Source: a virus
Reading direction: 5' to 3' (one strand)
Length of the DNA: 64,000 nt
Virus record (IMG/VR): IMGVR_UViG_3300046171_000252
Coordinates: 62,001-126,000 of that record
The notes beneath the pieces were generated by a model, which worked only from the letters and a program-made list of their open reading frames with translations, ran no database searches and had not been told where the DNA came from. The stretch's first letter is position 1. Each line of letters starts with the position of its first letter. The position numbers were made by a program, and so were the translations under genes. This document shows positions 8,801 through 18,257 of this stretch, one piece after another.

Positions 8801-10374
8801 CATACAGTGATGATTTAACAAGTCCTGGGGCACTTAAAACTAAGACGGCCGGTTTTAATGGCACATTATCGGGAAGAAGTGAAGGTGTAGGTGGTCTGAC
8901 GTTTACTCCATCAACTCCTATAGTATTTAATTCTTCTGTTGAAGTTTATGATAGTAATGACATAACTAAAGGTAGAATAAATGGAGAATCTTATGTTCAA
9001 CATGCAACTGATTCTTTTGTAACAATTGCGAGTGGTAGTGGAACCATTACCACTATGGACTTCTTAAGAACTGATAATGCTGCGAATGACGCTGGATTTG
9101 TTGCTATCAGAGTTGATGGTAACATTTTAACAGATGAAGCATTTTCTGATGGACCATCAATTACTGGATTGACAACATCAACAGGAATAACAACGACATC
9201 AGTTCAGTACCAAATCATAAAAGTTGATAATGATTCATTTAAACTTGCTAATGCTGGAGTTGGTGGAACATCTCCTATAAATTATCAAAATAACAATTTT
9301 GTTAAATTATCTTCAAAGGGAGTTGGATATCAGAATTTCGCTTATCCTGATATTTCTGTTTCTATTGAATTTACATCTGTAGGCGTTGGAACAACTGTAT
9401 CCACCAGAACATTATCAGCAACTCCTTTAGTAAAAGGTAGTATTATTGATGCATACATTTATGAAGCAGGAACTGGATATGGATCCAGTGCTATTAATTT
9501 TGAAAAGAAACCTTTAATTACTTTAAAAAGTGGAAAGAAAGCACAACTAAAACCCATCATAGTTGGTGGAATGGTTGATGTAGTAAATGTTCAGTTTGGA
9601 GGAGTAGAATATTTTTCTGTTCCTGACTTAGAAGTTATAGATTCCAGTGGATCTGGATCTGGTGCTTTATTGAGACCGGTCATATCAACATCCGGAAAAA
9701 TAACAGATGTTAAAATTATTAACGCTGGTATAGGATACTCTAGTACTTCCACTTCCATTAAAGTTGTCCCTAGTGGGTCTGGTGCTATTTTTGACACTGA
9801 AGTTAGATCGTTGAGTGTTAATAATATTCATAAGTATGGAAATGAAATATTAAGAGAGACTAAAAATAAATTACAATATACTATTTCTGGATATTATACT
9901 GAATTGAGATCTGCATTTAAAGATGTTCAAAGTAAAGTTTCTGGAATAATTGGTTGGGCATATGATGGAAATCCGATATACGGACCATATGCAAACTCTG
10001 ATGTGTCGGATACAAGTTCTGGTCCAATACGTTTAGAATCTGGATACACTAATAATTCTTCTAGAATTATTGATAGACCTGTCGGATTTGATGATGGATT
10101 TTTCATTGAGGATTATGAATATACAAATTCTGGAAATTTGGACAGACACAATGGTAGATTTACAAAAACAGTAGATTTTCCTAATGGTGTTTATGCGTAT
10201 TTTGCTACCATTGACAGCAATGGAAACCCACAATTCCCATATTTTATCGGAGACAAATATAGGACAAATACTTTAGAAGAAAATAAACTTTTAAATCAAG
10301 AATTTAATTTTACAAATTCCAATTTACTTAGAAATACTTTCCCATATAAAGTATCCGACCCCTTCTGCAAATAA
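5821..10374 (+). CDS. Giant virion structural protein, N-terminal part (YHYH-domain; gp7 position), frameshifted
   Basis: This frame holds 1,517 residues directly after gp6, where T4 has gp7, the wedge initiator. It begins MIQTGFESKVKIQQIIDNQL and soon has helical segments (LFLRDFYKKLKY). It then becomes beta-rich with many Gly/Ser repeats. Several G-G-S-G-Y modules are present (near 8090, 8650, 9470 and 9720), as are two K/S-I-N-x-E-V-I-T-Y-like modules (6040-6246 and 6775-6915). The motif GWAYDGNPIYGPY (9953-9991) is a YHYH-type domain. The frame ends at 10374 because of one extra C in 10359-10362. Without it the protein runs to 18220, about 4,132 residues. A baseplate role is inferred from position. 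Confidence 0.88.
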   Translation: MIQTGFESKVKIQQIIDNQLPEFILDENPKTVEFLKQYYISQEYQGGPVDIVDNLDQYLKLDNLTPEVIVDSTYATSGISSTDTTIAVNSTKGFPSQYGLFKINNEVITYTGITTNSFTGCQRGFSGITSYHSQLDQEELVFSDTSKENHNEDATVYNLSSLFLRDFYKKLKYTFAPGLEDVDFAKELNAGNFIKEAKSFYQSKGTDESFRILFNVLYGATPRVVNLEDYLIKPSSAEYLRREIAIAEVISGDPSKLVGQTITKSTDSGTTAAISEIEPFTRNNKQYFKLSLFIGYDESSTIQGNFTITPSTKNIETVAIGASVISVDSTIGFAQTGMVISGINSITYSNKTVNQFIGCTGVASTISSASNIRSDEIYFGYEDGDSDKRVEIRLTGVLSNFIQVSDDLNISEGDTISVNNVGDLILNPSIGNKTYKEIFANSWIYNTSSSYEIKDFGVNLSLTLKSEIDKSSLKEGDSVEIIESSGNNLGKVVFPTSSSSITHVVDISPDKKSISLDNFTFNPSPNVEYSLRRKINKARSTGAPIEYGNSAILGDVQNVYTDSTENFGYVASNSLPSSTTGLTTFFTYEITKEINSAFIDSEVSLGNINELNNYTTITFSENAPFLTGDKILYKPDVDPLEGLVEGSYFVEVLASNKKTIKLYNSSSFIGSTDFATFSVPGSGMNKHTFTLFEQRVGEIGAQKLLKKFSIPPNNKNGKGELTIPGTTGMLINGVEVVNYKSEDKIYYGPLNSITVLNGGSNYDVINLPQLSVSAGLGITALCRPVIQGSIKRVDIDTQDFDIDNVTSIKVIGGNGTGADIRAVVGKRVREVNFDGQLISSDGGVDNNTNQITFLTDHNFSDGQEVIYDSNKNIGIGVGIGTSSLVDEGSYFVKIDNNTTVQLFESYDDYSSNSNVVGLSTLYTTGIHKFKTKEKTKTISSVDVINGGSGYTNRKLIVSPTGISTSNGLISFKNHGFADGDLILYSADEILANITYSDDLTSPGALKTKTAGFNGTLSGRSEGVGGLTFTPSTPIVFNSSVEVYDSNDITKGRINGESYVQHATDSFVTIASGSGTITTMDFLRTDNAANDAGFVAIRVDGNILTDEAFSDGPSITGLTTSTGITTTSVQYQIIKVDNDSFKLANAGVGGTSPINYQNNNFVKLSSKGVGYQNFAYPDISVSIEFTSVGVGTTVSTRTLSATPLVKGSIIDAYIYEAGTGYGSSAINFEKKPLITLKSGKKAQLKPIIVGGMVDVVNVQFGGVEYFSVPDLEVIDSSGSGSGALLRPVISTSGKITDVKIINAGIGYSSTSTSIKVVPSGSGAIFDTEVRSLSVNNIHKYGNEILRETKNKLQYTISGYYTELRSAFKDVQSKVSGIIGWAYDGNPIYGPYANSDVSDTSSGPIRLESGYTNNSSRIIDRPVGFDDGFFIEDYEYTNSGNLDRHNGRFTKTVDFPNGVYAYFATIDSNGNPQFPYFIGDKYRTNTLEENKLLNQEFNFTNSNLLRNTFPYKVSDPFCK

Positions 10375-11107
10375 TGATTTTTTAATTGAAACTAATGAAA
10401 TTTCAAGACAAAAATCAGTTATTGAATCTGTTACAGAAGGACCAATAGAAAAAATTGATATTCTCAATTCGGGAACAGGTTATAAAGTAAATGATTCTTT
10501 AAATTTTGATAATAATGAAACTAATGGTGATGGGGTTATTGCAAAAATAACTTCAATTTTAGGAAAAAATGTATATGATATACAAACCTCGATAGAAACT
10601 TATGATGATGCCATTTTTACTTGGAATGGAGAAAATGAGATAAAAGTTTCAATTTTACCTCAACATAATCTCAGAGATAAAGAGTATGTAACTATTTCCG
10701 GATTTAGTAGTGATTTATCTCAATTAAATAATAATTTTCAGATTGGAATCAGTTCTTTCTACTCCAATCTTTCCTCACCAATAGTTGGGTCCGATGCATC
10801 TCCTGGAGCAGCAACTACGGAGATATACGTATCTCAAATTCCAAGTTCCGTTTCTGCCGGAAGCAGTGTTGGAATTGGATCCGAAACTTTACAAATATTA
10901 AATATATTTCCCAATCTGAATATTCTCAGAGTTAAGAGAGGTTTAGTCGGAACTTCTCATACTACCACCACAAAAATTGAATATATTCCAGATTCTTTTA
11001 CAATATCAAAGAATGCGAGTTATTTTGAGTCTTCAGTAAATGATAAAGCATACTTCAACCCTAAAGAATCAGTAGGTGTTGGCACGATTGTTGGAATATC
11101 AAGTGTA

Positions 11108-14100
11108 ATGACTTTTGAATTTGGTGATTCTTCTGTGACAAGAGATATTCTAACACAAAGAATTTATATTGAAAATCATCCATTTATAACCAATCAACCT
11201 GTCAATTTGATTGTTCCGGTTGGTGGCGCAATTTCAATTTCCAACACATCTTTAAGCACTCCATATAATTTACCAATATCAGGAGTTACTACCACAGTAT
11301 ATGTTGTAAAAAAGACAATAAATTCTATTGGTATTAAAACAGGAATTGGAAATGAGTTTAAGGAGGTATTTTTCCGCAATAACGGAACTGATAGTGACGA
11401 ATATTTATTTGAAAGTATTAATCCGCAAAAGAAATCAAAAGTTCAAAGAATTAACTCAGTTGTTTCAATTTCAACTGTTGGTCTGAATACAGTAGATCCT
11501 GGACAAACTTATCATAAATTGTCCTCTGGAGATAAAATTACTTTAAATGTTCAACCTAAAATTTTTGGAGGAATAGGAACGGATACATCAGTAATTGTAA
11601 AGAGAGACACTCTTACTGATAGTCTCATTGTAAATCCAATTACCATTGATCCTTCTAATATTGATTCTGTAACTAATCAGATTACAATCAATTCTCACAA
11701 ATTAGAAACAGGTCAAAAAGTAAGTTATGCTGCATCTTTACCTGCTTCCGGACTATCTACCGGGTCTTACTATGTCTATAGAATAAATGACAATATTATT
11801 CAACTTTCTGAGACATACATTAACTCTACATCAAATCCCCCCAATGTAGTGAGTATTGCAAACACTGGTGGCGGAACACAAACAATTTCTCCAATAAATC
11901 CAAAAATTAAAATAGTCAAAAACAATAGTTTAGTTTTTGATCTGTCAGATTCCTCTTTAGATGGATATCTATTAAAAATTTATTGTGATAATCAATTTAA
12001 TAATGAATTTGTCTCTACTGGTTCAACTAGTGGAATAACTATTGCGGGTGTAGGAACTGTCGGTGTTAGTGCTAATGCCAAGTTGACTCTCAATTATAAC
12101 ACGGATAATTCTACCAATATTTTACCAGAAAAATTATATTATAACTTAGAAAAATCTGGATATATTAGCACTGCAGATGCCGAGGTTAATAATTATTCGG
12201 AAATAGAATATATTAAAAGTTCTTACAATTCCACATATCCTATTTCGGGAATTGGAGAAACGACATTTAATGTTGCACTTTATAAAATTCCAGAAAAACT
12301 ATCTTATGAATCATCTGAATGCTCTACTTTGGAATATTCTACAACTTCATTAAATGCAGATGGACCAATTGAAAAAATTAATATTGTTTCTGGAGGAGCT
12401 GGATATAAAAAATTACCAAATTATGTTGGTTCTTCAAATACCACAGCAAAAGATGCTAATTTGATTGCATCTTCCAAATCTATTGGTAATACAAAAAATG
12501 TGAGAATAATTAATGAAGGATTTGAATATTCTTCTGATAGAACTTTACAGCCAAAAGCAAATATACCAGCAATAGTTACAATTAAAAATTCAAATACTAT
12601 TGGAATAGTTACAGTTATTAATGGAGGAAAAAATTACACAGAATCTCCAAGAGTAGTGATAGTAGACACTGGTACGGGACAATCAATCGATAGAGGAATT
12701 TTATCAGCAAGTATTGTCGGAAACTCTATTAATTCAGTAGATGTTCTTCAGTCACCTAAAGGTCTTCCTGATAAATCAACAGAATTATTTACTGTAGAGA
12801 ATACAAATGGAATTAGTATTCAAAGAGTCATCCAAGAAACAGACACTAGGTTTGTTTGTAGAATAACAACACCGGCTCTCGGATTTAGTACTAGTTCATT
12901 TAGTGTTGGAGAAAAAGTTTTTATTGAGGGAATTCAAAAAGTTGGTGCTGCAGGTTCTGGATTTAACTCTGAAGACTATGGATATAAATTCTTCACTGTC
13001 AGTGAATATAAAAACTCTAAATTTGTTGGAGGTATCACTCAAGATGAGGTTACAATTGATCTGAGTGAATTTACAACTAACACCGGAACTGCCAAGACAA
13101 TTCAAGATTCTCTTGGAAATATGATTAAAAAATCTGATTATCCAACTTTTGATATTGTTCAAGAAATATCTGAATTTACTTTAGGAGAAAAATTATCTGT
13201 CAATGGACAAAATTCTAACTTAATAGTTTCTGGACTCAATCCAGGATCTATAAAAATTTCTGGAGATGATAATGAAGATATAGTTGTTGGTGATATTCTT
13301 ACAGGACAAGTAAGTTCAAATATTGCTACTATAGATCACATTGTTAGAAATAATGGTAGATTTGAAGTTAGTTTCTCTAATAAAAAAAGAATAGGATGGG
13401 ATAATAACATTGGTAAACTAAGTTCGGACGATCAAGTAATTCCTGATAACGATTATTATCAAAATCTTTCCTATACAGTTAAGAGTCCTATTGAGTGGAG
13501 AGAATTTAGAACTCCTGTTAATAGTCTTGTTCATACTAGTGGTCTTAAGAATTTTGGTGATCTTGGAATATCTTCAACAGCAAATGCTGGTATTGGTAGC
13601 ACAACTGCATTTACTATAGTACGTGATCTTTTAGAAGAACTTAGAGTAGATACCATTTATAATTTTGACAATGTTCTTGACATTGATGTTGTTGGATCTC
13701 AATCTAAATTCTTAAAATTACAAAATAAAAAATTAACTGATTTTACTTTATCAAAAAGTAATGTAGTTTTAAAAATTGATGATATCAGTGATACATTTTC
13801 CAATTCAAATAATATTGAAGATACTGATGTTAAAGATCTTTTTACATTTGCTAATTCAGATTCCTTTGATGATGTTTTGGTTAGAGTAACTAATTCTAAT
13901 AATAGCCAAATTCAATTAGCAGATTTTACTATTATTAGTGATAATAGTGGAGGCAATTTCTTATTAGAAAAAGGAAATATTGCTAATATTGGGTCAGCTT
14001 TAACTTCTGTAGTGGGTGAGGATTATGGAAGTTTTTCTGTGACTGATGCAAATACATTAAGGTTTGCACCCAAAGATCCGGATAATATTGATTATGATTT

Positions 14101-17100
14101 TAAATTTATTAAAAATACTTTTGGGTCTGCAACTTCTGGTGTTGGAACTACATCCATCGGATTTATAAATCTAACTGGTTTTAGTGGTGTTGTAACTTCT
14201 GGTGGTTCTGGAATAACCAGTTCTATTATTGGAGTTGCTACTGATAAATTTACTTCATTACATGTTAATACTCAAATTATTCAGTCTAATACAAATGAAC
14301 TGAATTTTGTAGAATTGTATATTACCCACAATGGTACAGATACTTTCTTATCTGAGTATTATTTTGATACTAATGAGAATACTTCATCTTTCAATTTTAT
14401 CGGTTCTTTTGGTGCTGATATTAGTTCTGGAGTTTTAAATCTAAGTTATACTAATGATACTGCAAATGATGTTCAACTGAGATCTAAGATTGTTGGATTT
14501 GGAACCACCTCAATGGGAGTTGGAACACATAGATTTATCTTACCATCTCAACCAGAAGGATCTGAAAGAAGTGCAATAATAAAATCTGCATATGAAACTA
14601 CAGTTTCTGCGGCCGCAACAACAGTCATAAGTTTTGATAGAAATCTATTCAACTCAGTTAAATCTTTAGTTGAAGTAAGTATGGGATCTACAAAAGCAGT
14701 TCATAATGTATTGGCTTTACAAGATAATACTTTTGATAATTATGTTCAACAATCATCTTTCCTTTCTGCTGGAGGAATAGGAGTAACTGATGCACAGAGT
14801 GGAATGGGAACATTTGGTGTGGAATATTCCGGAGAAAACTTTATACTTAAATTCTATCCAGATGCTGCAATGACATCATCTTTACAAGTTTCGTCTCTCA
14901 ACGAAATGTTGTATACGGAATTAGATTTAAATAATACTGCACCCATTCATCAATATGGCGATATAACACAATCTTTAAATACTGAATTCTATAATGCGGC
15001 AAATGGGAGTAGAATTAATAAAACTGATTTCATAGCACAATCTAACGGAATTCCAATTTTTGGAAAAACTTTTAATCCAACCAACCCCTTACAATTAAAT
15101 CTTAGTACTGGCGTATTTACAATTGACAATCACTTCTTCAGAACTGGCGAAGCTCTTTCATATACTCCTCAATCAACTTTTGTTGGAGTTGGGTCAACTG
15201 CAATGACGTATGGTACTGGAACGCCTTTACCATCAGTTGTATATGCAATTAGAGAAAATGATGATGAGTTTAAACTTGCCACAACTAGAGCAAATGCGGA
15301 AGCAGGTGTAAATGTATCTTTCGGATCATCTGGTGAAGGAAATGCTCACGAATTGTCAATGTTATTGGGTAATGAAAAAACATTAATAACCATAGACAGT
15401 ATAGCACAATACCCACTGAAGTTTACTCCAATTGCACATACACTATCAGGAAACCCTGGAGGTCAGATAGGAACCACATCCACATTTTTGAGTTTAAGTG
15501 GAATTTCTTCAATAACCCCGACAGATTTAATAAAAATTAATGATGAATATATGAAGATTATAAGTGTTGGTGTTGGAACTACAGCAGTTGGACCAATAAC
15601 TGGAATAGGTCAGTCATCTTTAGTTGAAGTTGAGAGAGGAGTAGTTGGTTCCACAGCAACATCTCATTCTGCCGGGAATGAAGTTAGAGTATATAAAGGT
15701 TCATATAATATTTCTGGTAGAAATATTCACTTTGTCGATCCTCCAAAAGGAAACACTTCAGTTAAAAAAGATTTAAGTAATCTCGAACCAGCAAAATCAG
15801 ATTTTACTGGCAGAGTTTATCTTAGAGATAATTATGATACAAATCAAATATATGACGATATTTCTAATCAATTTACAGGAATAGGAGCAACATTTACATT
15901 GACTGTTGGTGGAGCAAACACAACCGGAATTGGAAGTACCGGTGGTAATGGTATTCTGTTTATAAATGGCATTTTCCAGACTCCTTCAACAGCAAATAAT
16001 CCGGATAATAATTTTTCGTTAAATGATGAAGGTACTGTAGGTATAACAAGTGTTACTTTCAGCGGAATAACTTCTACGGATGGAACTAAGTATTTGTCAA
16101 ATACTGATTATAATGCAAATCAATTGCCGAGAGGAGGAGTAATTGTTTCCCTAGGATCCTCTGGTGGACTTGGATATGCACCCCTAGTTGGTGCTGCTGT
16201 GAGTGCCGTAGTTGGTGCCGGTGGTTCTATAGCAGGATTTACCACAGCATTAACTGGTGGTTCTTTTGGGTCTGGATATAATGGAATAGTATCAATAGGT
16301 GTGAGTGTTCATGAGAGTGGGCATACTGGTGCCGCTGCAGTAGTATCAGCAACTGCTCTAGTTGGAGCCGGTGGAAGTTTATCTCTTATCGTAGTTGGAA
16401 ATGGAGGATCGGGATATTCGAATCCAGAAGTAATTGTTTCAGAACCAACTTATGAAGGTCTTGAGATAGAAGGAATTTCTAGATTAGGATTTGGTAATAC
16501 TACACTAACTGGTGTTAATTTATTGGTTGATATTGAGGTAGGTGCTGCAACAACAAGTGGAATAGGTTCTGATACATTTGAAGTTTCAAACTTTAAAATT
16601 GCAAGAAATGGATATGGATTCAGGAAAGGAGATATTATTAGACCAGTTGGTTTAGTCACACATAGTACTCTTTCATCAGCAACTTCCGAATTTTTATTGA
16701 CAGTTGATGATGTATACAACGATTCAATTGGAGCATGGCAATTTGGTGAATTTGATTACATAGATTCAATTAAAAATTTCCAAGATTCTAGTAGAACTAG
16801 ATTCCCACTTTTCTATAATGACGAACTTATAAGTTTTGAAGCACAGGAAGGAACACAAGTAAATCTTGCTAATGCATTATTAATTGTAATTAACGGCATT
16901 ATTCAAGATCCTGGAGTTGCATATTTCTTTGAAGGTGGAACTTCATTCAGTTTTATTGAAGCACCTAAACCAGAAGATAATATTGATATTTTCTTCTATA
17001 GAGGAACCAGGAATGGTGATGATCAATTGGTCACAAGTATCAATCAAACCATCAAACGGGGTGATTTGGTACAGGTTTATAAAAATAATGCAATTGATGG

Positions 17101-18220
17101 AACAATATCACAAAATAAAAGAACTGTATTTGACTTATCATTCTCTGATAAATTTGAAACAAACTTATATTCTGGCAACGGAATTGATGAGACAAATTAC
17201 AAACCACTTGCATGGACAAAACAAAAAATAGATAAAATTATTAATGGTGAAATTGTTTATAAGTCCAGAGATTCTATAGAAACACAAGTATTCCCGACTG
17301 CTAAAATTATCAATACGGTAGAAAGTAGCGATACTGAAGTATTTGTAGAAAATTTAGAGTTGTTTGATTATGATTCTGCCAGTGATTTTAGTGGTTTGAT
17401 TGTTAGTGGTTCTACAGATCCAGTAGCAGCTGCTATAACGGCCACTGTTTCGACTGCAGGAACTATCACTGGATATACAATTTCATCTGGTGGTAGTGGA
17501 TATACCTCAATTCCGACTATTTCAGTTGTTGCTCCACCAGAAGTTGGAGTTGGAGTAGGAACAACTGCGACTGCGACTGCCACTATTTCTGCCGGTGCAG
17601 TTTCATCAATTTTAGTTAATAATCCAGGACTTGGATATACGATTGCTCCACAGGTTATCGTATCTCTTCCAAATCCGACTTATGAGAATATATCTAGCAT
17701 TGACGTAATTCAAGGTTTTAGTGGTATTGTTACTGGAATTACTACTGTAAATGCTCAGGGAATAGGAACATTAGCAATTCAATTTAACTTACATAGATTA
17801 GATAGTATATCAAATTACAATAATCTTGTTGTTGGATATCCAATTTACATCTATGATACTTCAGTCGGAAATGGCGTAACTTCAATTGCTAATAATGATT
17901 TATCTGTTGTTGGTGTTGGTACAACTTTCGTAGATAATGTATACTTCATTCAAGAAATATCTAACGTTGGTCTTGCGGGTTCTATTGTTTGTTATGTAAA
18001 TTCCGGAACTTCAGTTGTTGGTATTGCAACAACATCAAATTCGAGCAATCCTGTTGGAAGATTCTCATGGGGAAGATTTGCTGGAATAAGTAGATCCAGT
18101 TCCCCAGTTTCTATAGCAGTAACTGGAAATACTGTTGATGTTGGATTGACAACTTTCCCAACAATTCAGAGAAGAGGCACTGGACTAAGGGATGGAGGAG
18201 CACTTCCAAAAAATATATAA
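11108..18220 (+). CDS. Giant virion structural protein, C-terminal part, frameshifted
   Basis: This is the downstream part of the gene that starts at 5821. The frame is open from about 10364, without an ATG until 11108, so the bases 10375-11107 are coding and the ATG here is probably internal. The 2,370 residues are a chain of beta-rich modules rich in Gly, Ser, Thr and Asn. G-G-S-G-Y modules occur around 12390, 12620, 16400, 17490 and 17630, and an I-N-D-E-Y module lies near 15530. The protein ends 37 bases before gp8. It probably forms part of the outer baseplate or short fibres; this is inferred from location and composition. Confidence 0.87.
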   Translation: MTFEFGDSSVTRDILTQRIYIENHPFITNQPVNLIVPVGGAISISNTSLSTPYNLPISGVTTTVYVVKKTINSIGIKTGIGNEFKEVFFRNNGTDSDEYLFESINPQKKSKVQRINSVVSISTVGLNTVDPGQTYHKLSSGDKITLNVQPKIFGGIGTDTSVIVKRDTLTDSLIVNPITIDPSNIDSVTNQITINSHKLETGQKVSYAASLPASGLSTGSYYVYRINDNIIQLSETYINSTSNPPNVVSIANTGGGTQTISPINPKIKIVKNNSLVFDLSDSSLDGYLLKIYCDNQFNNEFVSTGSTSGITIAGVGTVGVSANAKLTLNYNTDNSTNILPEKLYYNLEKSGYISTADAEVNNYSEIEYIKSSYNSTYPISGIGETTFNVALYKIPEKLSYESSECSTLEYSTTSLNADGPIEKINIVSGGAGYKKLPNYVGSSNTTAKDANLIASSKSIGNTKNVRIINEGFEYSSDRTLQPKANIPAIVTIKNSNTIGIVTVINGGKNYTESPRVVIVDTGTGQSIDRGILSASIVGNSINSVDVLQSPKGLPDKSTELFTVENTNGISIQRVIQETDTRFVCRITTPALGFSTSSFSVGEKVFIEGIQKVGAAGSGFNSEDYGYKFFTVSEYKNSKFVGGITQDEVTIDLSEFTTNTGTAKTIQDSLGNMIKKSDYPTFDIVQEISEFTLGEKLSVNGQNSNLIVSGLNPGSIKISGDDNEDIVVGDILTGQVSSNIATIDHIVRNNGRFEVSFSNKKRIGWDNNIGKLSSDDQVIPDNDYYQNLSYTVKSPIEWREFRTPVNSLVHTSGLKNFGDLGISSTANAGIGSTTAFTIVRDLLEELRVDTIYNFDNVLDIDVVGSQSKFLKLQNKKLTDFTLSKSNVVLKIDDISDTFSNSNNIEDTDVKDLFTFANSDSFDDVLVRVTNSNNSQIQLADFTIISDNSGGNFLLEKGNIANIGSALTSVVGEDYGSFSVTDANTLRFAPKDPDNIDYDFKFIKNTFGSATSGVGTTSIGFINLTGFSGVVTSGGSGITSSIIGVATDKFTSLHVNTQIIQSNTNELNFVELYITHNGTDTFLSEYYFDTNENTSSFNFIGSFGADISSGVLNLSYTNDTANDVQLRSKIVGFGTTSMGVGTHRFILPSQPEGSERSAIIKSAYETTVSAAATTVISFDRNLFNSVKSLVEVSMGSTKAVHNVLALQDNTFDNYVQQSSFLSAGGIGVTDAQSGMGTFGVEYSGENFILKFYPDAAMTSSLQVSSLNEMLYTELDLNNTAPIHQYGDITQSLNTEFYNAANGSRINKTDFIAQSNGIPIFGKTFNPTNPLQLNLSTGVFTIDNHFFRTGEALSYTPQSTFVGVGSTAMTYGTGTPLPSVVYAIRENDDEFKLATTRANAEAGVNVSFGSSGEGNAHELSMLLGNEKTLITIDSIAQYPLKFTPIAHTLSGNPGGQIGTTSTFLSLSGISSITPTDLIKINDEYMKIISVGVGTTAVGPITGIGQSSLVEVERGVVGSTATSHSAGNEVRVYKGSYNISGRNIHFVDPPKGNTSVKKDLSNLEPAKSDFTGRVYLRDNYDTNQIYDDISNQFTGIGATFTLTVGGANTTGIGSTGGNGILFINGIFQTPSTANNPDNNFSLNDEGTVGITSVTFSGITSTDGTKYLSNTDYNANQLPRGGVIVSLGSSGGLGYAPLVGAAVSAVVGAGGSIAGFTTALTGGSFGSGYNGIVSIGVSVHESGHTGAAAVVSATALVGAGGSLSLIVVGNGGSGYSNPEVIVSEPTYEGLEIEGISRLGFGNTTLTGVNLLVDIEVGAATTSGIGSDTFEVSNFKIARNGYGFRKGDIIRPVGLVTHSTLSSATSEFLLTVDDVYNDSIGAWQFGEFDYIDSIKNFQDSSRTRFPLFYNDELISFEAQEGTQVNLANALLIVINGIIQDPGVAYFFEGGTSFSFIEAPKPEDNIDIFFYRGTRNGDDQLVTSINQTIKRGDLVQVYKNNAIDGTISQNKRTVFDLSFSDKFETNLYSGNGIDETNYKPLAWTKQKIDKIINGEIVYKSRDSIETQVFPTAKIINTVESSDTEVFVENLELFDYDSASDFSGLIVSGSTDPVAAAITATVSTAGTITGYTISSGGSGYTSIPTISVVAPPEVGVGVGTTATATATISAGAVSSILVNNPGLGYTIAPQVIVSLPNPTYENISSIDVIQGFSGIVTGITTVNAQGIGTLAIQFNLHRLDSISNYNNLVVGYPIYIYDTSVGNGVTSIANNDLSVVGVGTTFVDNVYFIQEISNVGLAGSIVCYVNSGTSVVGIATTSNSSNPVGRFSWGRFAGISRSSSPVSIAVTGNTVDVGLTTFPTIQRRGTGLRDGGALPKNI

Positions 18221-18232
18221 TGACAATTCCCT

Positions 18233-18240
18233 TATAAATA
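18233..18240 (+). promoter_or_regulatory. Late promoter TATAAATA before gp8
   Basis: An exact TATAAATA box lies 17 bases upstream of the gp8 ATG, in the 37-base gap after the giant structural gene. It gives a very short leader, as at the other late promoters here. Confidence 0.75.
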
Positions 18241-18257
18241 TCTAAAAAACTATTAAT

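Noticed and set aside
10359-10366. Programmed ribosomal frameshift in the giant structural gene
   Set aside because: CCCC TTC lacks a standard slippery heptamer and a clear downstream structure. The same type of indel occurs in unrelated genes, which points to an error.
16917-17231. Second + strand frame inside the giant structural gene
   Set aside because: It lies fully inside a better-supported frame, has no ribosome-binding site and shows no recognisable protein pattern.
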